From: Rhodoblastus sp963828185
Lineage (GTDB): Bacteria; Pseudomonadota; Alphaproteobacteria; Rhizobiales; Beijerinckiaceae
Direction of reading: 5' to 3'
DNA length: 64,000 nucleotides
NCBI GenBank assembly: GCA_963828185.1
Contig: CAWHDV010000012.1
Coordinates: 124,001-188,000 of the forward strand
Positions 1 to 9,086 of this stretch are shown here, one piece after another; the stretch's first letter is position 1, and each line of letters opens with the position of its first letter. The notes below the pieces were generated by a model, which made no database searches, was not told the origin of the DNA, and saw nothing but the letters and a program-made list of their open reading frames with translations. The position numbers and the translations under genes are program-made.

Positions 1-68
1 CTTCCGCGTTGCCTGCCGGGGCGGCGAGCCGTCCGATCGGCATTTGCGGCGCCAAAAAGGCTCAAGAC

Positions 69-548
69 ATGACGAACAGCGATCACCGAACCCATCTCGT
101 TCACGCCGTGCGGCTGTCGCGCGAGCATATGGCGCGCGGGCGCGGCGGCCCCTTCGGCGCGGTCATTGTCAAAAGCGGCGAGGTGATCGCCGAAGGCTGG
201 AACGAGGTGACCTCGTCGAACGATCCGACGGCTCACGCCGAAATCGTCGCCATCCGACGCGCCTGCGCCGCACTGAACGATTTCAGCCTGCGCGGCGCAA
301 CCCTCTATGCGAGCTGCGAACCTTGCCCGATGTGCCTGGCGGCGATCCATTGGGCTCGGATTGACGCCGTCTATTTCGCCAATGATCGCCATCAGGCCGC
401 GGCCGCCGGTTTTGACGACGCATTCCTCCACGATGAATTCGCCCGCCCGGCGCAGGAGCGCGGCCTGCACGCCATCCATATGCCCATCGACGACGCCAGC
501 GCAGTTTTCGACGACTGGCTGGCCTGCGCCGACAAGATTGCCTATTGA
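69..548 (+). CDS. Nucleoside/guanine deaminase, CDA-fold zinc hydrolase
   Basis: The 159-residue product has the zinc-deaminase signature: HAE (in TAHAEIVAIR) followed about 30 residues later by PCPMC. The His, the two Cys and the catalytic Glu are all present. This fold deaminates guanine, cytosine or tRNA adenosine. The TAHAE context and the absence of a tRNA-binding C-terminus fit guanine deaminase (GuaD-like), but substrate is inferred. An in-frame ATG at position 9 exists; I chose the ATG at 69 because family alignment begins near there. The 3' end overlaps the convergent esterase gene by seven bases. It is not nif-related and probably belongs to the flanking chromosome. Confidence 0.8.
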   Translation: MTNSDHRTHLVHAVRLSREHMARGRGGPFGAVIVKSGEVIAEGWNEVTSSNDPTAHAEIVAIRRACAALNDFSLRGATLYASCEPCPMCLAAIHWARIDAVYFANDRHQAAAAGFDDAFLHDEFARPAQERGLHAIHMPIDDASAVFDDWLACADKIAY

Positions 549-1691
549 TCCGCAAGCCCGGCGTGCTGGAGGAAGAAGCGCGCCATCTCGCGACTGGCGT
601 CGGGGCCGCTTGGCTCCGTATAGGAACCGGCGCCGCTGCCGCCCGACCAGGCGTGGCCGGCGCCATGCAAAACCCATTGTTCGAGGATGGAGCGTCCATC
701 CTGGTCAGCCTGGACGATGCGGGTATAGCGCATTCCGCCTGGAGCCTGGCCTTGGGTGACAAGGGTCCGCAGTTCGTCCGCTGGCTTCGATTGCGCGATG
801 ACGTGACCTGCGTTGGCTGGATTGACCGTCGCGTCGCGGTCGCCGTGGAAGACGATGGTCGGGACCCCCGACAATGGCCTCGCGCCGGCGCGATCGCGGC
901 GCGGACGGCGTCCCTCCCTGCCGCATCGCCGCGAAGGCCGTGGGCATGTCGCTGGCGGCCCCGCACGCCAATCCGGAATGCACGCCGATCGCCGCATAAA
1001 GATCGGGGTAAGTCGCGCCCAGCACCGCCGCCGCGGCGCCTCCGGCAGACAGGCCCGCGACATAGACACGCCCGGAGTCCACCGCAAAATCGTGCGCGAT
1101 TTCCCTTGTGATCCCGGCGACCAGCGAGGGTTCGCCCCGTCCGCGCTGCTGGTCTGCCGCATTGAACCAGTTCCAGCATCGCGACGCATTGGCGGAGCGC
1201 GCCTGCGCCGGGTAGGCGACGAGAAAGCCCATGTCCTCCGCGACTTCGTTCATGCGCGTGCCGGAAGCGAAGTCATCCGGCGACTGCGTGCAGCCGTGCA
1301 GCATCACGACGAGAGGCAAAGCCTGACCGACATAGCTGCTCGGAATATAAAGCTTGTACGCTCGGCTCCCGGCCTCGTTGGAGAACAGGCGCTCTTCGAA
1401 GCGCGCCCCGTCGGGAAGGACAGGCGGCGATCGCTTCACTTGCGAACCGGCCAGCCCCTCCAGTTGGCGCCGGAAGTCGGGTCGTCCCATCCGTTCGAGC
1501 AAGCCGCGAACGGATTTCGGCGCGGCTGCGGTGGCGGGAGCGAACGCCGCGCGCCAGTCGCGCGGCGACTTCCAGGCGGCGGCGGATGCATGGCCGAATG
1601 CGTCGCGCATGACAGCGAGCGCTTCCTTGAGCCGGACTTCGTGCGTGAGGCCGGTCGCCGTGGGACATCTGAACTTGCGGTGCGCGTTCAT
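542..1691 (-). CDS. PHB-depolymerase-family esterase, frame broken by one base
   Basis: Alpha/beta hydrolase of the polyhydroxybutyrate depolymerase/feruloyl esterase type. The N-terminal part carries VMLHGCTQ and the nucleophile elbow GLSAGG. The C-terminal part, in another frame, carries VFHGDRDATV and the catalytic-His segment GAGHAWSGG. Deleting one base from the CCCCC run at 865-869 joins the halves into a smooth product of about 382 residues, so this is probably a sequencing insertion. The ATG at 1691 is preceded by AAAGGA. It would hydrolyse a polyester or related ester; no signal peptide is obvious. The CopG-type gene upstream is on the same strand. Confidence 0.75.
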
Positions 1692-1796
1692 GGCTTTGAA
1701 TCCTTTTCGCCGTGGGTTGTGGCAAGGCAAAATCGATCCTGTTCCGCTTCCAGCGGATCACAGGAGTGGTGAGCATTTTCGCACGAGGCCGGACAG

Positions 1797-2214
1797 TCAG
1801 CGCATACGATCGCTCAACGCCGCCTTCACCTTTGCACTGGCCTGCAGCGCGCCCAGCACCTGAATTGAGGCGATGGTCGCCCGTGCGAGTTCGGGAGAGA
1901 CGTCCGCCCCGATGACGGCCAATCCGAGCACCTGGATGTGCAGCATCTCGCCGGCTGTCCGCACGGCTTCCAGGTCGGCTCGGTTATATTGGCGCAAGCC
2001 GAGATCGAGCTGGCGCCGTTCGACCGATTTTTTGACGGAGTTCGGCATGGCGATCGAGCAGGTTGCGGATCGCCGCCCGGATGAAATCGGTGCGATTGGA
2101 AAAAAATCCCTCCTGCACGAGCAGATCGACTTGGCCGAGGTCGACATGGCCGAGATTGATCGTGATCTTCTCGCTGTCCGCCCGGGACCGGATATCGACG
2201 ACCTTTTCGTTCAT
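1797..2214 (-). CDS. CopG/RHH-type regulator-like protein, frame broken by one base
   Basis: The N-terminal segment (KITINLGHVDLGQVDLL, then SNRTDFIRAAIRNLL) has the ribbon-helix-helix look of CopG-family DNA-binding proteins: a short basic strand followed by two helices with the SNRTDFIR motif. A C-terminal alpha-helical region follows in a shifted frame. Removing one base of the T6 run at 2028-2033 restores a single product of about 138 residues. The start at 2214 has a GAGGAG ribosome site. It may control the downstream esterase gene, which is on the same strand, but that is only inference. Confidence 0.6.
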
Positions 2215-2416
2215 TCGCCATCTCCTCACCATCCATATGGATGGTCATATGGTGGGATGGCGCAAGGTTGCAAGGGGCGGCGGAATGACGATCCGATCTG
2301 GCGTCCACACGCGCTGCATCCACCAACCTCACAATCCGGTGCGACAAGGTCTACGCGTTCGAGCGGGCCGCGCGTCGTTTGCCGCTTCTGGGTGGATGAC
2401 GACCGACCGATAAACA

Positions 2417-2431
2417 TGTAACGTCATTACA
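2417..2431. promoter_or_regulatory. Inverted repeat TGTAA-N5-TTACA upstream of the mod promoter
   Basis: TGTAACGTCATTACA is an interrupted palindrome lying about 37 bases upstream of the sigma-54 element. It resembles a NifA site but has nine rather than ten bases between TGT and ACA, so NifA binding is doubtful. It may be an operator for another regulator. Confidence 0.3.
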
Positions 2432-2467
2432 GTTTGCCGACCAAGAACTTCGTTGGAAAGCCTCAAC

Positions 2468-2483
2468 TGGCGTGCGGATTGCA
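2468..2483 (+). promoter_or_regulatory. Sigma-54 (-24/-12) promoter of the mod operon
   Basis: TGGCGTGCGGATTGCA matches the -24/-12 consensus TGGCAC-N5-TTGCA with correct GG-N10-GC spacing. The -12 end lies about 30 bases before the start codon at 2513. It implies that molybdenum uptake is switched on with nitrogen fixation. Confidence 0.7.
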
Positions 2484-2512
2484 TAACGCTTTTGCGAGAG
2501 ATGAGGTCGCCG

Positions 2513-3412
2513 ATGCCTGATACCCGCTCAAGCCTGCTGTCCTTCCAGAGCCAGCCCATGACTGTCATCATGGGGACAAACGAGATCGCCTCCGCCGTAG
2601 CCGTTGCGCTGACGCGGGCGGGATATGCCGTGGTCATGAGCCATGATCCGTTTCCCCCCGTGATCCGCAGGGGCATGGCGTTCCACGACGCCCTGTTCGA
2701 CGACGTCACCGAATTGAACGGGATCATCGGCGCGCGCGCGGAAAGCTTGCTGGAAATCGCCTCCGTCGCGGCGCGACGGGAAAAAGTGGCGGTGACGCCA
2801 TTGTCCCTCACCGATCTTCTGGCCTTCCGTACGGCGGACGTCCTGGTCGACGCGCGGATGCAGAAGAGCCGCATGACGCCGGATCTGCGCCGTCTCGCGA
2901 AAATCGCCGTCGGGCTCGGCCCGAAATTCCGCGTGGGCGTCAATTGCGACATCGCGGTCGAGACGCGGCCGATCCGCACCGGCGTCCTGGTCGAGGATGG
3001 CGCGACAGAGGAGGCCGACGGCGTGGCGCGCGAACTTGGCGGCGTCGGCCGCGAGCGTTTCGTCTATAGCGAGCGGGAGGGCGTCTGGCGCACGCCGATC
3101 GACATTGGCATGTGGGTTCCCAAGGGTTTTCTCGTCGGTCTCCATGCCGGGCAGCCCGTCTCCGCGCCGCTCGACGGCTTCGTTCGCGGCGTCGCGCGCG
3201 ACTTGGCTTACGCGCCCGAAGGCGTGAAGCTGCTGGAGATCGACCCGCGCGGCCGCGCGGCCTGCTGGACGGGAACAGATGAGCGCGGCCGCGTCATCGC
3301 CGAGGCGGCGCTGCGGGCCGTCCGACGCCATTTGTCGCGCAGGAAACCGCTGAAGGAAAAGCCAACGGAAAAGGTTTTGGGCGGCGCCGTCGTCGATGGA
3401 GCGGAGGCATGA
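2513..3412 (+). CDS. YqeB-like molybdenum hydroxylase-system protein (copy 1)
   Basis: The 299-residue protein has the hallmark segments of the EF2563/YqeB family (selenium-dependent molybdenum hydroxylase system): GTNEIASAVA, then SHDPFPPVIRRGMAF, then VDARMQK and CDIAVETRP. The family is associated with Mo cofactor enzymes and has an NAD-binding-like N-terminus; its biochemical role is unsettled. The start at 2513 has a GAGG site eight bases upstream; another ATG at 2501 has poor spacing. The stop overlaps the next start (ATGA). A paralogue lies at 53386-54256, also beside a mod gene and also behind a sigma-54 element. Confidence 0.7.
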   Translation: MPDTRSSLLSFQSQPMTVIMGTNEIASAVAVALTRAGYAVVMSHDPFPPVIRRGMAFHDALFDDVTELNGIIGARAESLLEIASVAARREKVAVTPLSLTDLLAFRTADVLVDARMQKSRMTPDLRRLAKIAVGLGPKFRVGVNCDIAVETRPIRTGVLVEDGATEEADGVARELGGVGRERFVYSEREGVWRTPIDIGMWVPKGFLVGLHAGQPVSAPLDGFVRGVARDLAYAPEGVKLLEIDPRGRAACWTGTDERGRVIAEAALRAVRRHLSRRKPLKEKPTEKVLGGAVVDGAEA

Positions 3413-3954
3413 CGGCCGCGCCTCCCCGCCTCTCCCCGACGATCGCCGCCGTGGTCGGCGCGTCGAATGCGGGCAAACAGGATTTGCTCACTGATTTCGT
3501 GCGGCGGCGCCGCGCGCAAGGGTGGCGCGTAGCCGGGATCGTCGAAATTGGCGAGAAGACGACAGGCGGTGCTTGCGGCGCCTTGTCGGTGCTTGACCTC
3601 ACGACCGGCGCGCGCATCCCGATTTCGCAGGATCTCGGTCCGGGCTCCACGGCCTGCAATCTCGACCCTGCCGGCGTGGCCGAGGCCTGCGCCGCCGCCC
3701 GGCGCGCGATCGAAGCAGGCGCCGACCTCGTCGTACTCAGCAAGTTCGGCAAGCTCGAAGCCGGACGCGGCGGTCTCTGCGACGCTTTCGCGGCGGCCAT
3801 CGAAGCCGGATTGCCTGTCGTCACCACGGTCAATCCGGTGATGCGCGAGGATTGGGCGCGTTTCGCCGGGCCGCTGTCCGACGACGTCGACCCGACGCCC
3901 GAGTCACTGGAACGATGGTGGAGCGCCCTGCTCGAGGCGCGCGCCGCCGCCTGA
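3409..3954 (+). CDS. DUF2478 family protein, nucleotide-binding-like
   Basis: The 181-residue protein starts with a P-loop-like sequence GASNAGKQD in which the Ser/Thr after Lys is replaced by Gln, followed by VVLSKFGKLEAGRGG and VVTTVNP. This is the pattern of DUF2478 proteins, which occur next to molybdate transport genes. A role in molybdenum handling is inferred from position only. It is translationally coupled to the YqeB-like gene (4-base overlap) and sits 24 bases before modA. Confidence 0.65.
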   Translation: MTAAPPRLSPTIAAVVGASNAGKQDLLTDFVRRRRAQGWRVAGIVEIGEKTTGGACGALSVLDLTTGARIPISQDLGPGSTACNLDPAGVAEACAAARRAIEAGADLVVLSKFGKLEAGRGGLCDAFAAAIEAGLPVVTTVNPVMREDWARFAGPLSDDVDPTPESLERWWSALLEARAAA

Positions 3955-3978
3955 AAACAGATGCGACAGGAGAATACC

Positions 3979-4890
3979 ATGATTGAGCGGACCTCGCGTT
4001 TGGGACAAAAGCGTCAATCCGGCGGGCTCGGCGCCGGTTTCCTTGCGCTGGCGCTGCTGACCGGCTCAGTCCTGACGGCCTCCGCCGCCGGCGACGTGCG
4101 CGTGCTTTACGCCGGTTCGCTCGTCCACCTGATGGAGCATGGCGTTGGACCGGCCTTCGACAAGACGACTGGCGACCATTTCCAGGGATTCGCCGGCGGC
4201 TCGACCGGCCTCGCCAACCAGATCAAGGGCAAGCTGCGGCAGGGCGATGTGTTCATCAGCGCCAATCCGAAGGTCAATGCGGCGCTGACGGGGGCGGCGA
4301 ATGGCGACTGGGTGAGCTGGTTTGTCTCGTTCGCGCAATCGCCTTTGGTGCTCGGCTATAATCCGGCGAGCCGTTTCGCCGCCGATTTCAAGTCGAAGCC
4401 CTGGGTTGAGGTGCTCAGCGAACAGGGAATCAGGATCGGCCGCACCGACCCGAAGCTCGATCCCAAAGGCGCCCTGACGCTTGAACTGATGCGCCGCGCG
4501 GAGGCGGCCGACCACCTGCCCGGTCTTGCAAACAAGGTTCTGGGCGCGCCTGAAAACCCGTCGCAGGTTTTACCTGAAGAGACATTGGTGGGCCGGCTCC
4601 AGTCGGGCCAACTCGATGTCGGCTTCTTTTATTCGACCGAGACGGCCGACGCCAAAATTCCGGCGGTCACCCTGCCGGCGGAGATCGCGCCAAAAGCCGT
4701 CTATACCGTGACGATCCTTCACGGCGCGGCCAATCCTGCGGGCGCCGGCCAGTTCGTCTCCTTCCTCTTGGGCGCTGAGGGTCAGGTGCTGCTGAAACAG
4801 CATGGACTTTCCCTGTTGACGCCGGCTTTGACAGGCAATGCGAACGACGCGCCCGCGGATGTCCGCGCTTTGCTCGCGAAAGCCAAATGA
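3979..4890 (+). CDS. modA: Molybdate/tungstate ABC transporter substrate-binding protein
   Basis: The 303-residue precursor has an N-terminal hydrophobic signal segment (about residues 18-38) ending near ASAAGDV. The mature part starts with VRVLYAGSLVHLME, followed by FAGGSTGLANQI and GRTDPKLDPKGA. This is the WtpA/ModA-like type II periplasmic binding fold for oxyanions. It would capture molybdate (or tungstate) in the periplasm and hand it to the ModBC protein encoded 12 bases downstream. The start has an AGGAG site. The sequence is closer in style to WtpA than to E. coli ModA, so exact anion preference is uncertain. Confidence 0.8.
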   Translation: MIERTSRLGQKRQSGGLGAGFLALALLTGSVLTASAAGDVRVLYAGSLVHLMEHGVGPAFDKTTGDHFQGFAGGSTGLANQIKGKLRQGDVFISANPKVNAALTGAANGDWVSWFVSFAQSPLVLGYNPASRFAADFKSKPWVEVLSEQGIRIGRTDPKLDPKGALTLELMRRAEAADHLPGLANKVLGAPENPSQVLPEETLVGRLQSGQLDVGFFYSTETADAKIPAVTLPAEIAPKAVYTVTILHGAANPAGAGQFVSFLLGAEGQVLLKQHGLSLLTPALTGNANDAPADVRALLAKAK

Positions 4891-4902
4891 CGCGAAAGCC
4901 AA

Positions 4903-6735
4903 ATGACGCATAGCCCACCAAGGCCGCTGCGCTGGCTCGGCGGCCTGCTTGCGATCTACCTGATCGCCCCGCTGCTCGCGGGCCTGCAACAGGCCGGACA
5001 CGCCGACTGGAGTTCGGTTGACCTCCATCAGCTGCTGCGCGCTTCGGCGGTCTCGGTCGCCAGCGCCACAATCGCGACATGCATCATCGCGCTTTGCGGC
5101 GTTCCGCTCGGATATCTGCTGGCGAGAATTCCAGGCCGCGCGATGGCGCTGCTCGGCTTCGCCGTGCAGCTGCCGCTCGCCCTGCCGCCGCTGACCAGCG
5201 GCGTGCTCCTGCTGTTCCTCCTGGGCTACAATGCGCCGCTCGGGCGTCTCGCCTCGGGCGCGCTGACCGATACCTTCGTTGGAATCGTCCTTGCCGAGAC
5301 CTTTGTCGCGGCGCCTTTCCTGGTCATCGCCGCGCGATCGGGTTTCGCGGCGATCGATCCGGTGCTCGAGGGCGTCGCGGCGACGCTCGGCCGCAAGCCG
5401 CTGGAGGTGTTCCTCCGGGTCAGCCTGCCGATGGCCTGGCCGTCGATCCTGTCGGGAATGCTGCTGGCCTGGCTTCGCGCCTTCGGCGAGTTCGGCGCGA
5501 CGGTGATGGTGGCCTACCATCCCTATTCGCTGCCGGTTTACACCTATGTCGAATTCGGCGCGCAAGGCCTTCCCGCCATGCTGCCGGTGCTCTTGCCGAC
5601 GCTGCTCATCGCTGTCGCCATCATGGCGCTCAACGCCGTGATCAGCCGGCGCGGCGGCGAGAGGCGCGTCCGATCTTCGGACACGCTTGAGCCTTCGCGC
5701 GTCGCGGGCCCGGAGCGAACCACGCTTCCGCGAATTGAGCCGCCGGGCCTGAGCTTCCATGTCGGACGGAAGCTCGGCAACTATCGCCTCGACGCGCAAT
5801 GGTCGCCTGAGGCGCGGCGCCTCGCCATCCTCGGGCCGTCGGGATCGGGCAAGTCGCTGACGCTGAAACTGCTCGCCGGGCTCAAGCCCTGCGACTGGGG
5901 AGCGATCCACATCGGCAGCCGCGACCTCACGCGGCTCGAACCGGCGGCGCGCGCGATCGCCTATGTGCCGCAGAACTACGGCCTTTTCCCGCACATGACC
6001 GTCGAAGACCATTTGCGCTTTCCCATCGGCGCGGATGTCGAGGCGGGACGACGCTGGCTCGGGCGGCTTGGCCTGCAAGGACTCGAAGGTCGCTATCCCG
6101 AGGAACTCTCGCTCGGCCAGCAGCAGCGCGTCGCATTGGCGCGGGCGCTGGTTCGCCCGGCCGACCTTCTGCTGCTCGACGAGCCCTTTTCCGCGCTCGA
6201 TGCGCCGCTCCGGACGCGCCTGCGCAACGAATTGCTGGCGTTGCAGGACGAACTCTCCCTCACGACCATCCTCGTCACGCATGATCCGACCGAAGCGGCG
6301 CTGCTCGCCGACGAACTGCTCGTGCTCGACGAGGGACGCGTCCTGCAAACCGGCCGGACCCGCGACATCTTTGCGCGACCGGCGAACGAGACGGTCGCGC
6401 GCCTCCTCGGCGCGGAGAATATCGGCGAAGGGCTGGTCGTCGGCGCAGACCGGATCGCCATTGACGAGGGCGTCACGCTCGTCGTCGCCGGGCCGCCGCT
6501 GCGGCTGGGCGAGCGGGTCGGCTGGAGCTTTCCCGCGACCCGCGCCCGCCTCACCGCCGAGGGCCGCTACCAGGGTTTTCCGGAGCGCGTTTTGCAGGTG
6601 GCAAGCGAGAGGCGGCTCACGGTCCGCTTCGGCGCGGCCCACGTGTGGATTTTCGGCGACGACCGCGCCGACGCCAGCGCCAAGACATGCCGTCTGGACA
6701 TCGATCCCGAATCTGTCCAGGTCTGGCCGCGTTAG
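4903..6735 (+). CDS. modBC: Fused molybdate ABC transporter permease-ATPase (ModB-ModC)
   Basis: A single 610-residue polypeptide joins a ModB-like permease (about residues 1-260, with six hydrophobic stretches and the EAA-type loop around VAATLGRKPLEVFLRVSLP) to an ABC ATPase. The ATPase has Walker A GPSGSGKS near residue 310, signature LSLGQQQ near 402, Walker B LLLLDEPFSALD near 425 and the His switch VTHD. A C-terminal regulatory stretch follows. The joint is continuous in one frame with no internal start needed. It would form a homodimeric importer with ModA. Such fusions are known in some Mo transport systems but separate genes are more common. Confidence 0.85.
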   Translation: MTHSPPRPLRWLGGLLAIYLIAPLLAGLQQAGHADWSSVDLHQLLRASAVSVASATIATCIIALCGVPLGYLLARIPGRAMALLGFAVQLPLALPPLTSGVLLLFLLGYNAPLGRLASGALTDTFVGIVLAETFVAAPFLVIAARSGFAAIDPVLEGVAATLGRKPLEVFLRVSLPMAWPSILSGMLLAWLRAFGEFGATVMVAYHPYSLPVYTYVEFGAQGLPAMLPVLLPTLLIAVAIMALNAVISRRGGERRVRSSDTLEPSRVAGPERTTLPRIEPPGLSFHVGRKLGNYRLDAQWSPEARRLAILGPSGSGKSLTLKLLAGLKPCDWGAIHIGSRDLTRLEPAARAIAYVPQNYGLFPHMTVEDHLRFPIGADVEAGRRWLGRLGLQGLEGRYPEELSLGQQQRVALARALVRPADLLLLDEPFSALDAPLRTRLRNELLALQDELSLTTILVTHDPTEAALLADELLVLDEGRVLQTGRTRDIFARPANETVARLLGAENIGEGLVVGADRIAIDEGVTLVVAGPPLRLGERVGWSFPATRARLTAEGRYQGFPERVLQVASERRLTVRFGAAHVWIFGDDRADASAKTCRLDIDPESVQVWPR

Positions 6736-6941
6736 ATCCGAAAGGAGGCGAAAGGGTCGCCATCGTCAACCAGGGCGGCGACGCCGACGCCACCGGGGCT
6801 TTGGCGAGCATGCTGGCGGGGGCGACCTACGGCGTCGAAGCGCTGCCGCAACAATGGCTGGCCCGGCTCGATCCCGGCGTGACGGCGGAAATACAGGCTC
6901 GAGTCCCGGCTTTGCCTGCCCTGTCCGCGACGCGCGCATAA
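6735..6941 (+). pseudogene. C-terminal remnant of an ADP-ribosylglycohydrolase (DraG-like)
   Basis: Reading from just after the modBC stop, about 65 codons encode VNQGGDADATGALASMLAGA, then ATYGVEALPQQWL, and end at a TAA. This is the C-terminal metal-site and helix region of DraG-type dinitrogenase reductase-activating glycohydrolases. No start codon, ribosome site or N-terminal two-thirds of the domain is present. I read it as a gene fragment left after deletion or rearrangement. No draT is seen in the window. Confidence 0.65.
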
Positions 6942-7098
6942 CCGCAAATCCAAAGCCATTTCGAGGCTTCGCGCGGCATTCCTTCCGCAATGGTAGAGAA
7001 TGCATGACTTTCGCATATTGAGACGAGAAAGGTTCGCCGCTAGTTTTGTGACGAAGGGCGTAAACGACCGCCCGATTTACTATTCAAGGGAATGCCCA

Positions 7099-7305
7099 AT
7101 GAAAGTCTCCGCTCGAAACGTTTTTGAGGGCAAGATCACGGATATCAAGACCGGCGCCACCACGTCCCACGTGACCCTCGACGTCAATGGCCTGAAGGTC
7201 ACCGCCTCCATAACCAACGAATCGGTCGCGGAACTCGGCCTCAAGGTCGGCGGCTCCGCCAAGGCGATCGTCAAATCCTCGGACGTCATTGTCGGCGTGG
7301 ACTGA
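7099..7305 (+). CDS. mop: Molbindin (Mop) molybdate-binding protein
   Basis: The 68-residue protein is a single Mop/TOBE domain: MKVSARNVFEGKI, then HVTLDVNG, then SITNESVAELGL, ending with AIVKSSDVIVGVD. Mop proteins are hexameric cytoplasmic molybdate stores. The start at 7099 has an AAGGGA site. It lies downstream of the mod genes and convergent to the regulator gene. A weak sigma-54-like element (CGGCATTCCTTCCGCA, 6974-6989) precedes it, but its -12 half is poor. Confidence 0.9.
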   Translation: MKVSARNVFEGKITDIKTGATTSHVTLDVNGLKVTASITNESVAELGLKVGGSAKAIVKSSDVIVGVD

Positions 7306-7349
7306 ATGCGCGCTGACGCCTGAAACATTTTTGGGCCTGATCTTGCGCG

Positions 7350-8252
7350 TCATCCGTTGAAGCGGATGGCGCCGAGGCCTGAAACATCGTAGCCGCCCAT
7401 CGCCTTGACCTTGTCCTGAAACCTCGCGCTGCGGGTCAGGGCCAGCAGCTTCTGGAAAGGCGGATCGAAATAGGCCTTGCGCCACACCAGCAGATCGAAC
7501 CGCTCTTCGATCAGGGGCGCGAAATCCAGCTTGAACTGGCGCGCCGAAGCCTCGATGCCAAGGCCGACGTCCGCGCGTCCGTCGGCGATGGCCATGGCAA
7601 GATCGGTTTCCGACCGCTCCACCGCCTCCAGAATATTCAGGTCCGCGCGCTTCATCTTTTCCGCCGCGAGCAATTTCTCCAGAATCAATTCGCTGCCGGC
7701 GGCGCTCTGGCGGGACTGGAAACGCAGGCCGCGCGCCGCGTTCAAATTTTTGGGCGGGTTAGCCAGATCCGGCCGCGTGATAAATCCGCGCAGGCGTTTC
7801 GCCCATTCGACCAGCACCCAGGGCTCACCTTCGAAGCTTGCTCGAACAGCGGCGACATTCCAGTCGCCGCCTTCGGGAATATGCAGGCCCGCCACGATGC
7901 AGTCGCCGGCGCGCGCTCGGTCGAGGCCATCCAGGGCGCCATCCAGAAAAGCGGCGATGCCGGACCGCGATTCCCGTAACGCCCATTCGAGCAAGGGGTC
8001 GTGCCCTCCCACGGCGACCAGGGGCTTCGCCCGCTCGATGCCGATTTCCGACCGGCCGTCTTGCGGCGCGGCCAGGCCGCCGCCATTGACGCTGCGGCTG
8101 GCGAGCCATTCGGCGATGGCGACGCGCGGGAAAAGCAGCTTTCCCGTCACGCGGCTGACCGGCAGCGCGCCTTGCGCCACGAGATCGTAAACCTTGCGCT
8201 CTTTTACGCGCAAAAGCGCCGCCAGCTCGCGGGTGGTGTAAAATTCAGACAT
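7350..8252 (-). CDS. HTH regulator with PBP-like sensor domain
   Basis: The 300-residue protein begins with an excisionase/MerR-type helix-turn-helix (FYTTRELAALLRVKERKVY) and continues with a periplasmic-binding-protein-like domain (AVGGHDPLLEWAL, GSELILEKLL, GRADVGLGIEASARQF, LLVWRKAYFD). This is the architecture of PF12727-type regulators, found near molybdate and tungstate genes. A role in sensing Mo is inferred from the mod and mop neighbours. I chose the ATG at 8252. A palindrome (TTTTTTCCCG..CGGGAGAAAA) at about 8268-8289, just upstream, could be its operator. Confidence 0.7.
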   Translation of the reverse strand: MSEFYTTRELAALLRVKERKVYDLVAQGALPVSRVTGKLLFPRVAIAEWLASRSVNGGGLAAPQDGRSEIGIERAKPLVAVGGHDPLLEWALRESRSGIAAFLDGALDGLDRARAGDCIVAGLHIPEGGDWNVAAVRASFEGEPWVLVEWAKRLRGFITRPDLANPPKNLNAARGLRFQSRQSAAGSELILEKLLAAEKMKRADLNILEAVERSETDLAMAIADGRADVGLGIEASARQFKLDFAPLIEERFDLLVWRKAYFDPPFQKLLALTRSARFQDKVKAMGGYDVSGLGAIRFNG

Positions 8253-8324
8253 CGACGGCAGCCATGCATTTTTTCCCGGTCGGGAGAAAATGACATGAAA
8301 CGTCAAAAAATGGATGCGCAAATT

Positions 8325-9074
8325 TCAGACACGATGGTCGATGAGGGAATCGAACACCGCCGCCATTTCCGCGCCTTCGGCCGCCGCGAGGTTCAGATCG
8401 CTGAAAACGTCGTCGCCGGCGCGCCAGCGCGCTTCGCAGCTGGCGTCCTGGAGCGCGCGGTTCAGCGCGGTCGTCAGTTCATAGACGCCCCACCCCAGGG
8501 CGTTTTCGAACAGGGCGGCCTGCAAGGCGTTTTGCACCAGAGCGCGCACTGTCGCGTGCGCCGCGGAGGTGGGCACATCGACCTCCGCGCCGGCCGCGGC
8601 GGCGATGCAGGCCTCCCTGTCGAAGGAAATATGGCCGCGGCAAGCGAGCGGACGGACAGAATAAATGGCGCAGGCGCCGCCAATGATGAAAGGGCAAAGC
8701 CTGCGTGCATCCATGCGCGCCCGTTCATCGGCGCTCGCATTGGCTTTTTCGACGTCGGCGACCTTTTGCGCCAGATCGACCGAATGTGCGGCGAAGGCTT
8801 GCGCCGTCACGCGGATGAAACGTTCGACCATGAAAATTTCAGGCGCCGTCGCGACAACGCGCAGGCAGCAGCAGGTTTCGCAGCCCTTGCCACAGGCGGC
8901 GGGCGCCTCGCCGTCGAACTGGATCGCCGCATTGCGTTCAAAACTATCGAACGCCCGCGCCGTCAGGACCTCGATCATGCGGGCGTCCTTGCGGCCGAGG
9001 CTGACGATCCGGCTGAAGGCGGAGCTTTGGGCGCGAAAAAAATCCGATGCGCCGCTGGCTTGGACGTTGCTCAT
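8325..9074 (-). CDS. YkgJ-family cysteine-cluster protein
   Basis: The 249-residue protein contains ACGKGCETCCCL, the CxxxCxxCC motif of the YkgJ/Fli family zinc- or iron-chelating domain, and later CPFIIGGACAIYSVRPLACRGH, which completes the metal site. The biochemical function of this family is unknown. It lies between a regulator gene and the hemoglobin-fusion gene on the same strand (12-base gap from the latter), so it probably belongs to the unit driven from the sigma-54 element at 9975-9990. A link to Fe-S or metal supply for nitrogenase is only suggested by context. Confidence 0.7.
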   Translation of the reverse strand: MSNVQASGASDFFRAQSSAFSRIVSLGRKDARMIEVLTARAFDSFERNAAIQFDGEAPAACGKGCETCCCLRVVATAPEIFMVERFIRVTAQAFAAHSVDLAQKVADVEKANASADERARMDARRLCPFIIGGACAIYSVRPLACRGHISFDREACIAAAAGAEVDVPTSAAHATVRALVQNALQAALFENALGWGVYELTTALNRALQDASCEARWRAGDDVFSDLNLAAAEGAEMAAVFDSLIDHRV

Positions 9075-9086
9075 GGCGGGCGCCTT

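Noticed and set aside
2417..2431. NifA activator site upstream of mod
   Set aside because: The spacing is TGT-N9-ACA, one base short of the rule, so it is listed only as an inverted repeat.
4570..6642. Open frame of 690 codons opposite modBC
   Set aside because: Antisense shadow of a clear ABC transporter gene; composition is Arg/Gln-rich without domains.
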